Assembly (NCBI RefSeq): GCF_001556865.1
Contig: NZ_LSJY01000070.1
Coordinates: forward strand, 26,061-90,060
Length of the DNA: 64,000 nt
Origin: Sphingobium sp. CCH11-B1
Lineage (GTDB): Bacteria; Pseudomonadota; Alphaproteobacteria; Sphingomonadales; Sphingomonadaceae
Direction of reading: 5' to 3'
The notes below the pieces were generated by a model. That model saw nothing but the letters and a program-made list of their open reading frames with translations, was not told the DNA's origin and did not search any database. The stretch's first letter is position 1. The number at the start of each line of letters is the position of its first letter. Below are positions 26,454-35,969 of the stretch, in pieces. The translations under genes were made by a program, and so were the position numbers.

Positions 26454-27824
26454 TCAATCCTTGCCTTCAGTAATGCCCAGCAGCTTGAGCTTGCGGTGGA
26501 GCGCCGACCGCTCCATGCCGATGAACGTCGCGGTGCGGGAAATGTTGCCGGAAAAACGGCGTATCTGGATGCGCAGATATTCGCGCTCGAAACTCTCGCG
26601 CGCCTCGCGCAGCGGCGCCCCCATGATCGCGGACTGACCGACGCCCTCGCCGGCCCCGCCGCTGGTGAGTTCCGACGGCAGCATGTCCAGTTCGATCCGG
26701 CCGATGCGGTCGCCCGGCGCCAGGATCATCGTGCGCTCGATCACGTTGCGAAGCTGGCGGACATTGCCCGGCCATTCATTGGCCTGAAGCGCGGCCATGG
26801 CGTCGCTGGCGATTTCCGGCGGCGGCACGCGCCGGTCGGCGGCGAAACGCGCGAGATAATGTTCGACCAGTGGCGGAATATCGTCGCGCCGTTCGGACAG
26901 AGGCGGAATCGCCAGCGGTACGACATTGAGCCGGTAAAAAAGATCCTCCCGGAAACGGCGCTCCTCGATCTCCGTCGCCAGATTGAGCGCGGTGGAGGAT
27001 ATGACGCGCACGTCCACCTTGACCTGTCGCTGGCCGCCGACCCGGGTAAAGCTCTGGTCGGTAAGGACGCGCAATATCTTGCCCTGCGTCGTCAGGGGCA
27101 TGTCGGCGATCTCGTCGAGGTAAAGGGTGCCGCCATGCGCCTGTTCCAGAAAGCCCGGACGTACCAGACCACTGGGATCTTCCACCCCGAACAATTCCTC
27201 CTCGACCCGGTCGGGGTCCATGCGGGCGGCGGCGACGATGATGAAAGGCGCGTCGGCGCGGCCGCTCCAGCTGTGGAGCATGCGCGCTGCCACCTCCTTG
27301 CCCACACCGGCGGGGCCGGAAATGAGGACGCGGCTACCGGTGCCGGCCACCTTCTTGATGGTCGCCCGGACGCCATTGATCGATGCTGAGGTGCCGGTGA
27401 GTTCGTCATCCTGACCGAAGCGCGCGCGCAGCACCTGATTTTCCCGCCGCAGCCGCTCGGTTTCCGTGGCGCGCGCGACAAGATGGAGCAGGCGATCGGC
27501 CTCGAACGGCTTTTCGATGAAATCGGCCGCGCCTTTACGGATCGCGGCGACGGCCGTGTCGATATTGCCGTGGCCGGAGATCATCAGCACCGGAACTGTC
27601 GGATCGCGCCGCTTGATCTCGTCAAGCAGTTCAAGCCCGTCGAGCCGGGAGCCCTGCAACCAGACGTCCAGAAGGATGAGCGAGGGTCGACGACTGTCGA
27701 TCGCCTCAATCGCGCTGTCGCTGTTCGCGGCGGTGCGGGTTGAGAAGCCCTCATCCTCCAGCACACCCGCGACCAGATCGCGAATATCCTCTTCGTCGTC
27801 TACAATCAGAATATCAAGCGCCAT
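26454..27824 (-). CDS. ntrX: Response regulator NtrX (nitrogen-related, AAA+ type)
   Basis: Partner of NtrY. Receiver domain first (ILIVDDEEDIRD; phospho-acceptor Asp in LILLDVWLQG; terminal Lys in IEKPFE), then an AAA+ domain (P-loop GPAGVGKE, Walker B GGTLYLDEIADMP) and a C-terminal Fis-type helix-turn-helix (ISRTATFIGMERSALHRKL). Where sigma-54 activators have GAFTGA, this protein has LFGVEDPSGLVRPGFLEQA; the loop is shorter and the motif absent, so it probably does not activate sigma-54 RNA polymerase. NtrC at 30175 keeps the motif. The start overlaps ntrY by 11 bases. 456 residues. Confidence 0.95.
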   Translation of the reverse strand: MALDILIVDDEEDIRDLVAGVLEDEGFSTRTAANSDSAIEAIDSRRPSLILLDVWLQGSRLDGLELLDEIKRRDPTVPVLMISGHGNIDTAVAAIRKGAADFIEKPFEADRLLHLVARATETERLRRENQVLRARFGQDDELTGTSASINGVRATIKKVAGTGSRVLISGPAGVGKEVAARMLHSWSGRADAPFIIVAAARMDPDRVEEELFGVEDPSGLVRPGFLEQAHGGTLYLDEIADMPLTTQGKILRVLTDQSFTRVGGQRQVKVDVRVISSTALNLATEIEERRFREDLFYRLNVVPLAIPPLSERRDDIPPLVEHYLARFAADRRVPPPEIASDAMAALQANEWPGNVRQLRNVIERTMILAPGDRIGRIELDMLPSELTSGGAGEGVGQSAIMGAPLREARESFEREYLRIQIRRFSGNISRTATFIGMERSALHRKLKLLGITEGKD

Positions 27825-30069
27825 TGGCTGTCACTTTTCCTTTGGGCAGGGCGATCACCTGCTCTTCTTCCAATTTTTCCAGCGCGGCTGCGGCAAAGCG
27901 CAGGGTCACGCATGCCCCCCCTCCCTGGGCGTCGTCGAAGCGTATCTCCCCCTGATGCTCCTCGACGATCTTCTTGACGATGGCGAGGCCAAGGCCTGTC
28001 CCCTTCGACCGGGTCGTCATATAGGGTTCCAGTATCCGTTCCCGCTCGGGCGGAAGGCCGATGCCGTCGTCCACTACGGTGATGATGACGTCGCTCGCGT
28101 CCTGCGCCATTGTCATGCGGACGTGGCCACGCGGCTCTCCATCGTCCCGTTGGTCTTTCTGTTCAATGGCTTCGACCGCATTCTTCACGATGTTCGTCAG
28201 GGCCTGGCCAAGCTGACGCCTGTCGCAGACCATCTCCAGATCAGACGTTTCGGCATGATATTCGAACCGGATATCCGGATGCGCGACTTCATGCAGGAAC
28301 AGGGCATGACGCGCGATGTCGCCGATCGCCTCTCGCCTGAACACGGGCTTGGGCATGCGTGCGAAGGACGAAAATTCGTCCACGATGCGCCGCAGATCGC
28401 CAACCTGACGCACGATCGTGCCAGTCAGCCGCGTGAAGGTGCCGACGTCGCTGCTGATCTCGCCCGCATAGCGACGCTGCAACCGCTCGGCTGCGAGCTG
28501 AATGGGCGTCAGGGGGTTTTTGATTTCATGCGCGATGCGGCGCGCGACATCCGACCAGGCCGCGCGCCGCTGATCGGACAGCTGCTGCGTAATGTCGTCG
28601 AACGTCAGGATGTGCCTGGACGCGTCCTGGGTCAGCTTGACCGCCAGCGTGCGCAGGTCGCCATGTGCGCGCACCTGGACGATGCCGGCCGCGTCTTCCG
28701 ATCCGATGAAATCCGCCAGTTCCGGCGACACATCGACGAGCGGGCGGCCAACCGGATCGTCCCCCTCCTCGACGAGAATGGCCGCGGCGGAGCGGTTGAG
28801 GAGGAGGATGACGCCCTGGAGATCGACGGACAGAACGCCGGCGCTGACGCCGCTCAGGATCGCCTCGATAAAGGCACGGCGCTCGTCCAGCTGGCTGTTG
28901 GCGGCGACCAGGGCGCCGGTCTGCGCCTCAAGCCTTTGCGTCATACGGTTGAAGGCGGACGCGAGCGTGCCGATCTCGTCGCGCGCCTGTGGGCTCGTCA
29001 CGCGGGCCGACAGGTCGCCAGCCGTGATCCGCCGCGCCGCCGTCACCAGCTCGTTCACCGGCCGGACCATCCAGTCGGCGACAGCCAGCGCGATATAGAC
29101 GGCAATGCCCACCAGCAGGAGCGATCCGATGAACAGCGCGATGTTGAAGCGCAACTGCAACGCGCGTGACTGCGCCGCGAATTGGTCATAGTCCGCTATG
29201 ACCTTCTGCGCGCGTTCGACGTTGGAAAAGGAGGTCGTGACCGCATTGCGCGTGGCGTAAAGATAGACCTTGGACCGGGGATAGAGCAGCGTCACCGCCT
29301 CGACCTGGTTGGGCCGCATGCGGACGACGATATTCTCGCCCTGCGCCAGCCGCTCCACCGCCTCGGGCCAGAGCATTTCGGCTGCCGGGCGATTTTCCGG
29401 GTCGACGGTTGCGGCGGTGCGGGCGATCCCGTCCTTGCCCACTTCGATGATGGCGGAACGATTCAGCTTTCGCGTGACGACCTGATAGATATAGCCTTCG
29501 GCAAAGCGCGGGCTGGATACCGGAGACTCGCGCAGATAGTCGCGCAGGTCGTCCGCCATGGTGACGGTTTCGTCGCTGACCTCCCGCAGGTTCTGCTCAT
29601 AATAGCCGCGCGCCAGGTCGCCCGCATTTTGAAGCATGCCGCGCGCGCTGTCGGAGAACCAGAACTGCACGCCATATTGGAACAGCAGCGACGCGAAGAT
29701 CACGACCAGCAGCATCGGCACACTGGCGACGATGGAGAAGATCGCGACGAGGCGGACGTGCAACTGCCCGTCGCTGCCGATCGCCGATTGGGCCGCGCGT
29801 CGCTTGGCCACGCGCCGTCCCAGCAGCACGAGGAGGGCGATGGCCGGCACGAGATTGGCGACCAGCAGCAGCGCGACGATGGGCGGGGTCAGCAATGAGT
29901 AGGACTGGCCGCTGCCCGACAGGAGATGATAGGTCAGGCCCGCCATGCCCAGGAACAGGGCCAGCGTTACAGCTTCCACCACCGCCGCCAATCGCGGGCT
30001 ACGCAGCAGAAGCGGCATGCGCCGCCGCCATGCCGACATCCGCCGGGACACTGTTGTCGCGCCGTTCAT
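27814..30069 (-). CDS. ntrY: Sensor histidine kinase NtrY
   Basis: Membrane histidine kinase that senses nitrogen- or redox-related signals and phosphorylates NtrX. Hydrophobic segments are seen near the N-terminus (VTLALFLGMAGLTYHLL; IVALLLVANLVPAIALLVLL; VAIFSIVASVPMLLVVIFASLL). A periplasmic region follows, then a fourth segment (IALFIGSLLLVGIAVYIAL), a HAMP domain, a PAS domain, the HisKA motif ARRIAHEIKNPLTPIQLAAE and a HATPase (NIVKNAVEAIE, DDGIGLP, KGTGLGLAIVKKIVEEH). ATG 30069 (751 residues) is chosen over an in-frame GTG at 30108, but neither has a strong ribosome site. Confidence 0.93.
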   Translation of the reverse strand: MNGATTVSRRMSAWRRRMPLLLRSPRLAAVVEAVTLALFLGMAGLTYHLLSGSGQSYSLLTPPIVALLLVANLVPAIALLVLLGRRVAKRRAAQSAIGSDGQLHVRLVAIFSIVASVPMLLVVIFASLLFQYGVQFWFSDSARGMLQNAGDLARGYYEQNLREVSDETVTMADDLRDYLRESPVSSPRFAEGYIYQVVTRKLNRSAIIEVGKDGIARTAATVDPENRPAAEMLWPEAVERLAQGENIVVRMRPNQVEAVTLLYPRSKVYLYATRNAVTTSFSNVERAQKVIADYDQFAAQSRALQLRFNIALFIGSLLLVGIAVYIALAVADWMVRPVNELVTAARRITAGDLSARVTSPQARDEIGTLASAFNRMTQRLEAQTGALVAANSQLDERRAFIEAILSGVSAGVLSVDLQGVILLLNRSAAAILVEEGDDPVGRPLVDVSPELADFIGSEDAAGIVQVRAHGDLRTLAVKLTQDASRHILTFDDITQQLSDQRRAAWSDVARRIAHEIKNPLTPIQLAAERLQRRYAGEISSDVGTFTRLTGTIVRQVGDLRRIVDEFSSFARMPKPVFRREAIGDIARHALFLHEVAHPDIRFEYHAETSDLEMVCDRRQLGQALTNIVKNAVEAIEQKDQRDDGEPRGHVRMTMAQDASDVIITVVDDGIGLPPERERILEPYMTTRSKGTGLGLAIVKKIVEEHQGEIRFDDAQGGGACVTLRFAAAALEKLEEEQVIALPKGKVTANGA

Positions 30070-30174
30070 CGTGGCTTTGTTACAACAACCCCGTGCCCGC
30101 GGAAACACAGTATTTGATAGACTTGCATGTCGTTGATCGATCCTGGCAGTCGATTCGTCTTGATCGGCTACGCG

Positions 30175-31626
30175 TTATGACCCGTCATGCACCCGCAGCC
30201 GTAGCGGGTCGAGGCCATAGTCCGTCAGCTTCTTGCGCAGGGTATTGCGGTTGATGCCCAACAGGCCAGCGGCTCGGATCTGGTTGCCATCCACGCTGGC
30301 GAGCACTTCCTGCAGCAACACAGGCTCCACCACACGCAACAGGTCGTCGTGGAGCGCCCGCTGCGGACTGCGCAAACCGATGCCGAGTTGCCGCTTGGTC
30401 CAGTCCCGAACGACATGGGCGAGCTGATCCGCCGGTGCTCCCTGATCCTGGGCTACCGCCCCAAGCGGCAACATGGAGCGCAGCATCTCCGCTGTGATCA
30501 TGTTTTCGCGCGTCAGTACGGCCAGCCGCTGCATGATGTTCTGCAACTCGCGTACGTTGCCGGGCCAGTGCCAGGTCATCAGAAGCTGCGCCGCATCCTC
30601 GGCGAGCGCCTTGCGCGGCAAGCCATCCTGCGCCGCGCGCTCCAGGAAATGACGGGCAAGAAGGACCACGTCCTCGCGCCGCTCGCGCAACGGCGGCAGG
30701 TCGATGGGCACCACATTGAGGCGGTAATAGAGGTCCTGCCGGAACCGCCCCTCCTCGATCAGTTGCGGCAGATCCTTGTTGGTGGCGGCAATGATACGGA
30801 CGTTGACCCTGACCGGCTTCGATCCACCCACGGTGGTGACTTCGCCGGACTGAAGCACGCGCAGCAGGCGAGTCTGTGCCTCCATCGGCATATCGCCGAT
30901 CTCGTCCAGGAACAGCGTTCCGCCTTGCGCCTGTTCGAATTTGCCGGCGGTACGCGCGCTGGCGCCCGTGAAAGCCCCTTTTTCATAACCAAAGAGTTCT
31001 GCTTCGATCAGTTCGCGGGGAATGGCAGCCATGTTGATGGCCACGAACGGCTTGGTGCGCCGCTGGCCAAGGCTGTGGATCGCTTCGGCCACCAGTTCCT
31101 TGCCAGTGCCGGATTCGCCCAGAACCAGTATGGAAAGGTCGTTCGACAGGACACGGGCGATCGTGCGGTACACTTCCTGCATCGCCGGCGAGCGGCCGAC
31201 CAGCGGCATCCCGTCATTGGGTAGGACCGCGTCGTCTGGATTTCCCTCCGAACCGTCGCGGGTGCCCAAGGCATCGGAAACCGCCCGGGTCAGTTCGTTG
31301 AGGTCAAATGGCTTGGGCAGATATTCGAACGCGCCTTTCTCGGTAGCGCGGATCGCGGTGTTCAGCGTGTTCTGGGCCGAAAGGACGATCACGTTCATGC
31401 CAGGGCGCGCCACCAGAATGTCGGCGACCCCTTCCAGTCCATCGCCGTCCGGCAGCATGACGTCGGTGATGAGGACATCCGGCGTGAAGCTGTCCATCAG
31501 GGCGGCGCGTTCGCGAATGGATGCCGCAGTCTTGACCTTGTGCCCCTGCCGCCGGAGCGCCTCCCCCACCACCACGCAAATGGCCGGATCGTCATCGACG
31601 ACCAAGACGGAGCCGGTCGCCTTCAC
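30175..31626 (-). CDS. ntrC: Nitrogen regulator NtrC (sigma-54 activator)
   Basis: Activates nitrogen-assimilation genes with sigma-54 when phosphorylated by NtrB. Receiver domain with acidic pocket (VVDDDP) and Asp in [16 protein letters not shown]+ domain with P-loop GESGTGKE, intact GAFTGA loop and Walker [16 protein letters not shown]-terminal Fis HTH ([20 protein letters not shown]). 483 residues, normal length. The ATG lies within the end of ntrB (ATGA overlap). Transcription would continue into ntrY after about 105 bp, which may hold an internal promoter. Confidence 0.97.
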   Translation of the reverse strand: MKATGSVLVVDDDPAICVVVGEALRRQGHKVKTAASIRERAALMDSFTPDVLITDVMLPDGDGLEGVADILVARPGMNVIVLSAQNTLNTAIRATEKGAFEYLPKPFDLNELTRAVSDALGTRDGSEGNPDDAVLPNDGMPLVGRSPAMQEVYRTIARVLSNDLSILVLGESGTGKELVAEAIHSLGQRRTKPFVAINMAAIPRELIEAELFGYEKGAFTGASARTAGKFEQAQGGTLFLDEIGDMPMEAQTRLLRVLQSGEVTTVGGSKPVRVNVRIIAATNKDLPQLIEEGRFRQDLYYRLNVVPIDLPPLRERREDVVLLARHFLERAAQDGLPRKALAEDAAQLLMTWHWPGNVRELQNIMQRLAVLTRENMITAEMLRSMLPLGAVAQDQGAPADQLAHVVRDWTKRQLGIGLRSPQRALHDDLLRVVEPVLLQEVLASVDGNQIRAAGLLGINRNTLRKKLTDYGLDPLRLRVHDGS

Positions 31627-32735
31627 GACGCGATGCCCATGGGCAGAAGGATGCGGAAGGTCGATTCGCCCGCTTCGGCGTCGCGCGCATATTGGACAAA
31701 GCCGCTCATGTCCCGCACCAGCTTGTCCACCAGTGCGAGGCCAAGCCCCTGCCCGTCCCGCTTGCCGGTGATGAAGGGATTGAACAAATGGTCCAGAATA
31801 TGCTCCGGCACGCCCGGCCCATTATCCACCACCACGATCTCGATCGGCAGCACCGCGCTACCCTTGCCGCCACCCATGACCACGGACACACCATGGCGAA
31901 ACGCCGTTTCCACACGAATGCGCGGCTTGGCCACATGCTCCAGCGCCTCCGCGGCGTTTTTCAGCAGGTTGATCATCACCTGCACCAAAGCATCCTCATT
32001 GATATTAGCAAATGGCAAGGAAGGGTCATAATGCTTTATGATCTTTACATTTTTTGCAAAGCCGGCGGCAGCGATGCCGGCGGCGCGGTCAATAAGGGGA
32101 TAAATGTTGCCGGGATGGCATTCCAGCGTCCTGTCGGTCGTGAAATCCTGCATCCGGTCGATCAGCGCAGCGATCCGGTCCACTTCGTTGCAGATGAGCT
32201 GGGTCAATGCCGCGTCGCGCCCGTCATGGCTGGATTCGAGCAGCTGTGCCGCGCCGCGGATGCCGGAAAGCGGATTCTTGATCTCGTGTGCCAATATGGC
32301 CGCCGCGCCCATGGCCGACCGCGCGCCGCCCGCCGAGCCGCGATGGCCGATCTTGCGCGCCTGACTCTGGGCATGCAGCGACACCACCCGCCACCCTTCA
32401 TGATCCACGATCGGTGCGATCATGAGGTCGACTTCCATTTCCGCGGTGCGGCCAGCGTGAACCTTTATGTCATAGGCGGCGATCGGCTTGTTGCTGTGCC
32501 AGATGTCGAACCGCGCCCCGGCTTCGGCAATGCGGATGGTGCGGGCGATGTCGCTACCGACGATCGCGGAGCGCGCCATGTTGAGCAGCGTTTCGGCGCG
32601 GACATTGGCGTCGGCTATGCTGTTGTCGGGCTTTATGACCAGCATGGCGACCGGCAGCGCAGTTATCTGTTCCGCCAGCGACGGCCCGTCCTGCTGCACC
32701 CGCAGGCGAGAGACGGACGCCAAGATGTCGGTCAT
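31623..32735 (-). CDS. ntrB: Nitrogen sensor kinase NtrB
   Basis: Cytosolic PAS-containing histidine kinase/phosphatase controlled by PII proteins; it phosphorylates NtrC. The PAS domain covers roughly residues 20-120. The phospho-acceptor His150 is in ILAHEIKNPLSGIRGAAQLL. The HATPase shows INLLKNAAEALE, VVDNGPGVPEHI and GQGLGLALVDKL. 370 residues with no membrane segments. It overlaps dusB upstream and ntrC downstream by four bases each, an arrangement known as nifR3-ntrB-ntrC in alphaproteobacteria. Confidence 0.96.
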   Translation of the reverse strand: MTDILASVSRLRVQQDGPSLAEQITALPVAMLVIKPDNSIADANVRAETLLNMARSAIVGSDIARTIRIAEAGARFDIWHSNKPIAAYDIKVHAGRTAEMEVDLMIAPIVDHEGWRVVSLHAQSQARKIGHRGSAGGARSAMGAAAILAHEIKNPLSGIRGAAQLLESSHDGRDAALTQLICNEVDRIAALIDRMQDFTTDRTLECHPGNIYPLIDRAAGIAAAGFAKNVKIIKHYDPSLPFANINEDALVQVMINLLKNAAEALEHVAKPRIRVETAFRHGVSVVMGGGKGSAVLPIEIVVVDNGPGVPEHILDHLFNPFITGKRDGQGLGLALVDKLVRDMSGFVQYARDAEAGESTFRILLPMGIAS

Positions 32736-33754
32736 GCCGCCTTGCGCATATCCGCGGGATCGACCCCGCTGGCGATCAGCGGTTCGTAGAAGCCGGCAAG
32801 CATGTCGAGCACGCGTTCCGCCACTGGCTCCTGATTGACGGCGTTGCGGAATTCCGCTGATCCGGTCAGGCCCTTGGTGTACCAGCCAATATGCTTGCGC
32901 GCCATATTGACGCCCGTATGCCTGTCATAATGATCTAGCATCGCGTGATAATGCTCGACAATCACGCGATATTGTTCCGCAAGAGACGGATCGGGCACGC
33001 GCGTGCCGTCCGTCAGCCACGCCATCACCTGACCGATCAGCCAGGGCCGGCCATAAGCGCCACGCCCGATCATCACGCCGTCCGCACCGCTTTGCTCCAG
33101 CGCCCTGTCCGCGTCTTCGACCGAGCAGATGTCACCATTGACGATGACCGGCAGCTTTACCGCGTCCTTGACCTTGCGCACGAATGCCCAATCGGCCGAA
33201 CCCTTGTACATCTGGCACCGGGTGCGGCCATGGACGGTGATGAGCTTTGCCCCCAGATCCTCGGCAATATGCGCGAGTTCCGGCGCGTTAAGGCTGCTAT
33301 GGTCCCAACCCATGCGCATCTTCACGGTGACGGGCACGTCCACCGCCTCCACCGTCGCCTTGATAAGCGATGCAGCGAGCGGCAGGTCGCGCATCAGGGC
33401 GCTGCCCGCATCGCCATTCACGACTTTCTTGACCGGACAGCCCATGTTGATGTCGATGATCGCCGCGCCGCGATCGGCGTTCAGCTTGGCCGCTTCCGCC
33501 ATTTCAGTCGGGGAACAGCCCGCAAGCTGCATCGACACCGGCTCTTCCAACGGATGCCAGGCGGCCTTCTGCAACGACTGGCGCGTTTCCCGGATCATGG
33601 CGGCGGTCGCGATCATCTCGGTCACGTTCAGGCCCGAGCCGTAGCGGCGCACCAGCGTCCGGAACGGCATGTCGGTGACGCCGGTCATGGGAGCGAGTAC
33701 GACGGGCATATCGATGGTCACGGGGCCGATGGAGATGGGGGAAAGTTTGCGCAT
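32732..33754 (-). CDS. dusB: tRNA-dihydrouridine synthase (DusB/NifR3 type)
   Basis: FMN enzyme reducing uridines in tRNA. TIM-barrel motifs: VVLAPMTGVTDMPFR at the N-terminus, DINMGCPVKKVV with the catalytic Cys, ITVHGRTRCQMYKG, and GADGVMIGRGAYGRPWL for FMN phosphate. 340 residues. First gene of the minus-strand ntr series. Its promoter region (33755-33860) is shared with the divergent ispDF and contains a strong inverted repeat. Confidence 0.94.
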   Translation of the reverse strand: MRKLSPISIGPVTIDMPVVLAPMTGVTDMPFRTLVRRYGSGLNVTEMIATAAMIRETRQSLQKAAWHPLEEPVSMQLAGCSPTEMAEAAKLNADRGAAIIDINMGCPVKKVVNGDAGSALMRDLPLAASLIKATVEAVDVPVTVKMRMGWDHSSLNAPELAHIAEDLGAKLITVHGRTRCQMYKGSADWAFVRKVKDAVKLPVIVNGDICSVEDADRALEQSGADGVMIGRGAYGRPWLIGQVMAWLTDGTRVPDPSLAEQYRVIVEHYHAMLDHYDRHTGVNMARKHIGWYTKGLTGSAEFRNAVNQEPVAERVLDMLAGFYEPLIASGVDPADMRKAA

Positions 33755-33768
33755 CGTTGAAACAGTAT

Positions 33769-33787
33769 CTGCCTAAAAAACAGGCAG
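33769..33787. repeat. Inverted repeat between divergent dusB and ispDF
   Basis: CTGCCT (33769-33774), seven-base A-rich loop, AGGCAG (33782-33787): a perfect six-base stem. It sits 15 bp upstream of dusB (minus strand) and about 75 bp upstream of ispDF (plus strand). Position suggests an operator or a 5' leader hairpin for the dusB-ntr transcript. It does not match the NtrC consensus. A terminator is unlikely because no gene ends here. Confidence 0.45.
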
Positions 33788-33860
33788 CCTTTAGCGGAAA
33801 AGGAGGAACTCGGCAAGCGAAGGACTGGCGGCGTCGGGCGCGCTGGGCTATGCGGCCGGC

Positions 33861-35024
33861 ATGACGTCTGACACGCCCCGCACCGTCGCCCTGATCGTCG
33901 CGGCGGGACAAGGCCGCCGCGCGGGCGGCGAAAATCCCAAACAATTCAGGACCGTCGCCGGAAAGCCGGTCATCGTCCATGCGGTGGAAAGGCTGATGGT
34001 GATGGTGGACGCGATCCATCTGGTGACCGGCGCGGACCAGGAGGCGGAAGCCCGGCGTCTGCTGAAGGCATGGGACCTGGCGTCCGTCACGATCGGAGCC
34101 GACAGCCGCCGGGGATCGGTGCGCGCCGGGCTGGAGGCGATCGCGCAGGGTGGCGGCGCCGAGATCGTCCTGATCCATGATGCCGCACGCCCCTTCCTGG
34201 CCCCCGAGGTGGTCAAACGCCTGTTGGCGGCGCTGGACGGAGCGGCAGGCGCAATTCCCGTGCTGCCGGTTGCCGACACGCTGGTCCGCAGCGGCGATGG
34301 CGCGATGGGCGACAATGTCGACCGCACCGACCTGCACCGGGTGCAGACGCCGCAGGCCTTCCGCTTCGACGAGATATTGGCGGCGCATCGTGCGTGGAAC
34401 GACGCTGAAGAGGCGACCGACGACGCACAGATCCTGCGACGGAGCGGTCATGACGTCATGTTGGTGCAAGGCGATGAAAGATTGGCGAAATTGACGTTCC
34501 CCGAAGACTTTGCGCGCGCCGAAGCGATGCTACCGCGCGTCACCAGGGTCGGCATGGGCTATGACGTCCACCGCCTCGCGCCCGAAGAGCAATTATGGCT
34601 GGGCGGCATATTGGTGCCGCACGACCGGGGCTTGGCGGGCCATAGCGATGCCGACGTGGCCCTCCATGCCATCGTCGACGCCATGCTGGGCGCGTTGGCG
34701 GACGGCGACATCGGGAGCCATTTTCCGCCTTCCGACCCGCAATGGCGCGGGGCATCGTCCGACAAGTTCCTGGCCTACGCCCGCGACCGCGTGGTCTTAC
34801 GCGGCGGGCTCATAGAGCATGTGGACCTCACCATCATCTGCGAAGCACCAAAGATCGGCCCGCATCGCGACGCCATGCGGCAGCGGATCGCGGACATCCT
34901 GTCCCTGCCTATCGACCGGGTGAGCGTGAAGGCGACGACGACCGAGCGACTCGGTTTTGCCGGGCGGCGCGAAGGCATCGCCGCGCAAGCGGTTGCCACC
35001 CTCTCCCTTCCCGCGCTACCCTGA
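33861..35024 (+). CDS. ispDF: Bifunctional IspD/IspF of the MEP isoprenoid pathway
   Basis: Single 387-residue protein catalysing two non-consecutive MEP steps. The N-terminal IspD half (about 1-225) has LIVAAGQGRRAGGENPKQF, LIHDAARPFL and HRVQTPQAFR and makes CDP-methylerythritol. The C-terminal IspF half (about 228-387) has GMGYDVHRL, GLAGHSDADVALHAI, GDIGSHFPPSDP and the terminal KATTTERLGFAGR; it cyclises to methylerythritol cyclodiphosphate using the Asp-His zinc site. The fusion is well known in alphaproteobacteria. pncC follows after four bases. Confidence 0.97.
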   Translation: MTSDTPRTVALIVAAGQGRRAGGENPKQFRTVAGKPVIVHAVERLMVMVDAIHLVTGADQEAEARRLLKAWDLASVTIGADSRRGSVRAGLEAIAQGGGAEIVLIHDAARPFLAPEVVKRLLAALDGAAGAIPVLPVADTLVRSGDGAMGDNVDRTDLHRVQTPQAFRFDEILAAHRAWNDAEEATDDAQILRRSGHDVMLVQGDERLAKLTFPEDFARAEAMLPRVTRVGMGYDVHRLAPEEQLWLGGILVPHDRGLAGHSDADVALHAIVDAMLGALADGDIGSHFPPSDPQWRGASSDKFLAYARDRVVLRGGLIEHVDLTIICEAPKIGPHRDAMRQRIADILSLPIDRVSVKATTTERLGFAGRREGIAAQAVATLSLPALP

Positions 35025-35028
35025 CGCC

Positions 35029-35541
35029 ATGCCTGATACAATCCTCCCCTCCGAACTGGTCGAACTTGCCGAGAAGGTCATCATCGCCAATCGCCGCGCC
35101 GGTCGAACGGTGGCTGTGGCGGAAAGCTGCACAGGGGGCCTCGTATCGGCGGCGCTTACGGAGATCGCGGGATCATCCGATGTCTTCGAAGCAGGTTTCA
35201 TAACTTATTCCAATGACATGAAGGCGGAACTTCTGAAAGTTTCTCATGACGTTCTGGATACATTCGGTGCGGTGTCCATCGCGACCGCCTGGGCCATGGC
35301 GCAGGGTGCCCTGAAGAAAAGCCATGCGCATGTCGCAGTGGCGATCACCGGCATTGCCGGGCCGGGTGGCGGGAGCGAGCAAAAGCCGGTGGGCACGGTC
35401 GTCTTCGCCCGCGCCGACCGCGGGGCAGCGCCCGACAAGGTCGTCGCCGACATGCGGCATTTCGACGATAACGGACGCGGCGGTGTCCGCCTTCAGGCGG
35501 CGCTGTGCGCGCTGGAACTGCTGCTGCCGGACGGCCCGTAA
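35029..35541 (+). CDS. pncC: Nicotinamide-nucleotide amidase (CinA C-terminal domain, PncC)
   Basis: Deamidates NMN to nicotinate mononucleotide in NAD recycling. The 170 residues are a stand-alone CinA C-terminal domain: VAVAESCTGGLVSAALTEIA (nucleophile Ser), FITYSNDMK, VAITGIAGPGGGS and KPVGTVVFA. No N-terminal MoCF domain. Start ATG 35029, four bases after the ispDF stop; ATGs further upstream in frame lie inside ispDF. The last 49 bases overlap the convergent coq10 gene. Confidence 0.93.
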   Translation: MPDTILPSELVELAEKVIIANRRAGRTVAVAESCTGGLVSAALTEIAGSSDVFEAGFITYSNDMKAELLKVSHDVLDTFGAVSIATAWAMAQGALKKSHAHVAVAITGIAGPGGGSEQKPVGTVVFARADRGAAPDKVVADMRHFDDNGRGGVRLQAALCALELLLPDGP

Positions 35542-35963
35542 AGGACGGCGGCCCGCTCCTCGAACGCGCCGATCATCTTACGCAGCGCCTTGTCGAAGAA
35601 CTGGCCGGCCAGCATTTCGAAGATGCGGTTCTTAAATTCGAACTCCACCTCGAAATCGACCAGCACGCCCCCCTGCCCGTCGTCGCGAAAGCCCCATTCG
35701 TTATGAAGGTGCTTGAGCGGCCCATCGACATAATCGACGCGGACGTGGGTCGGACGCTGCTTCACCACGCGGGACGTGAATGTCTCGCGGATACCCTTGA
35801 ACCCCACGATCATGTCCGCGACCATTTCGGTATCGCTGTTGGAGCGGATGCGGATCGCGCTGACCCAAGGCAGAAATTCGGAATAGGCCCCGACATTCGC
35901 CACCAGATCGAACATCTGTTCGGGCGAGTATGGCAGCCGCCGCGTCTCGTTATGCCTGGGCAC
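35493..35963 (-). CDS. COQ10/RatA-type START-domain protein
   Basis: Small polyketide-cyclase/START fold protein of 156 residues, related to mitochondrial Coq10, which carries or chaperones ubiquinone. The family start RRLPYSPEQMFDLVANVGAYSEFLPW and VDYVDGPLKHLHNEWGF are distinctive; a Ser/Ala-rich tail follows. E. coli RatA is a homologue once described as a toxin, but the alphaproteobacterial and mitochondrial setting favours a ubiquinone role (inference). It starts six bases after lipA on the same strand, so the two are probably co-transcribed. Its 3' end overlaps pncC. Confidence 0.9.
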   Translation of the reverse strand: MPRHNETRRLPYSPEQMFDLVANVGAYSEFLPWVSAIRIRSNSDTEMVADMIVGFKGIRETFTSRVVKQRPTHVRVDYVDGPLKHLHNEWGFRDDGQGGVLVDFEVEFEFKNRIFEMLAGQFFDKALRKMIGAFEERAAVLYGPSGSSSSSAHSAA

Positions 35964-35969
35964 GCCGGA

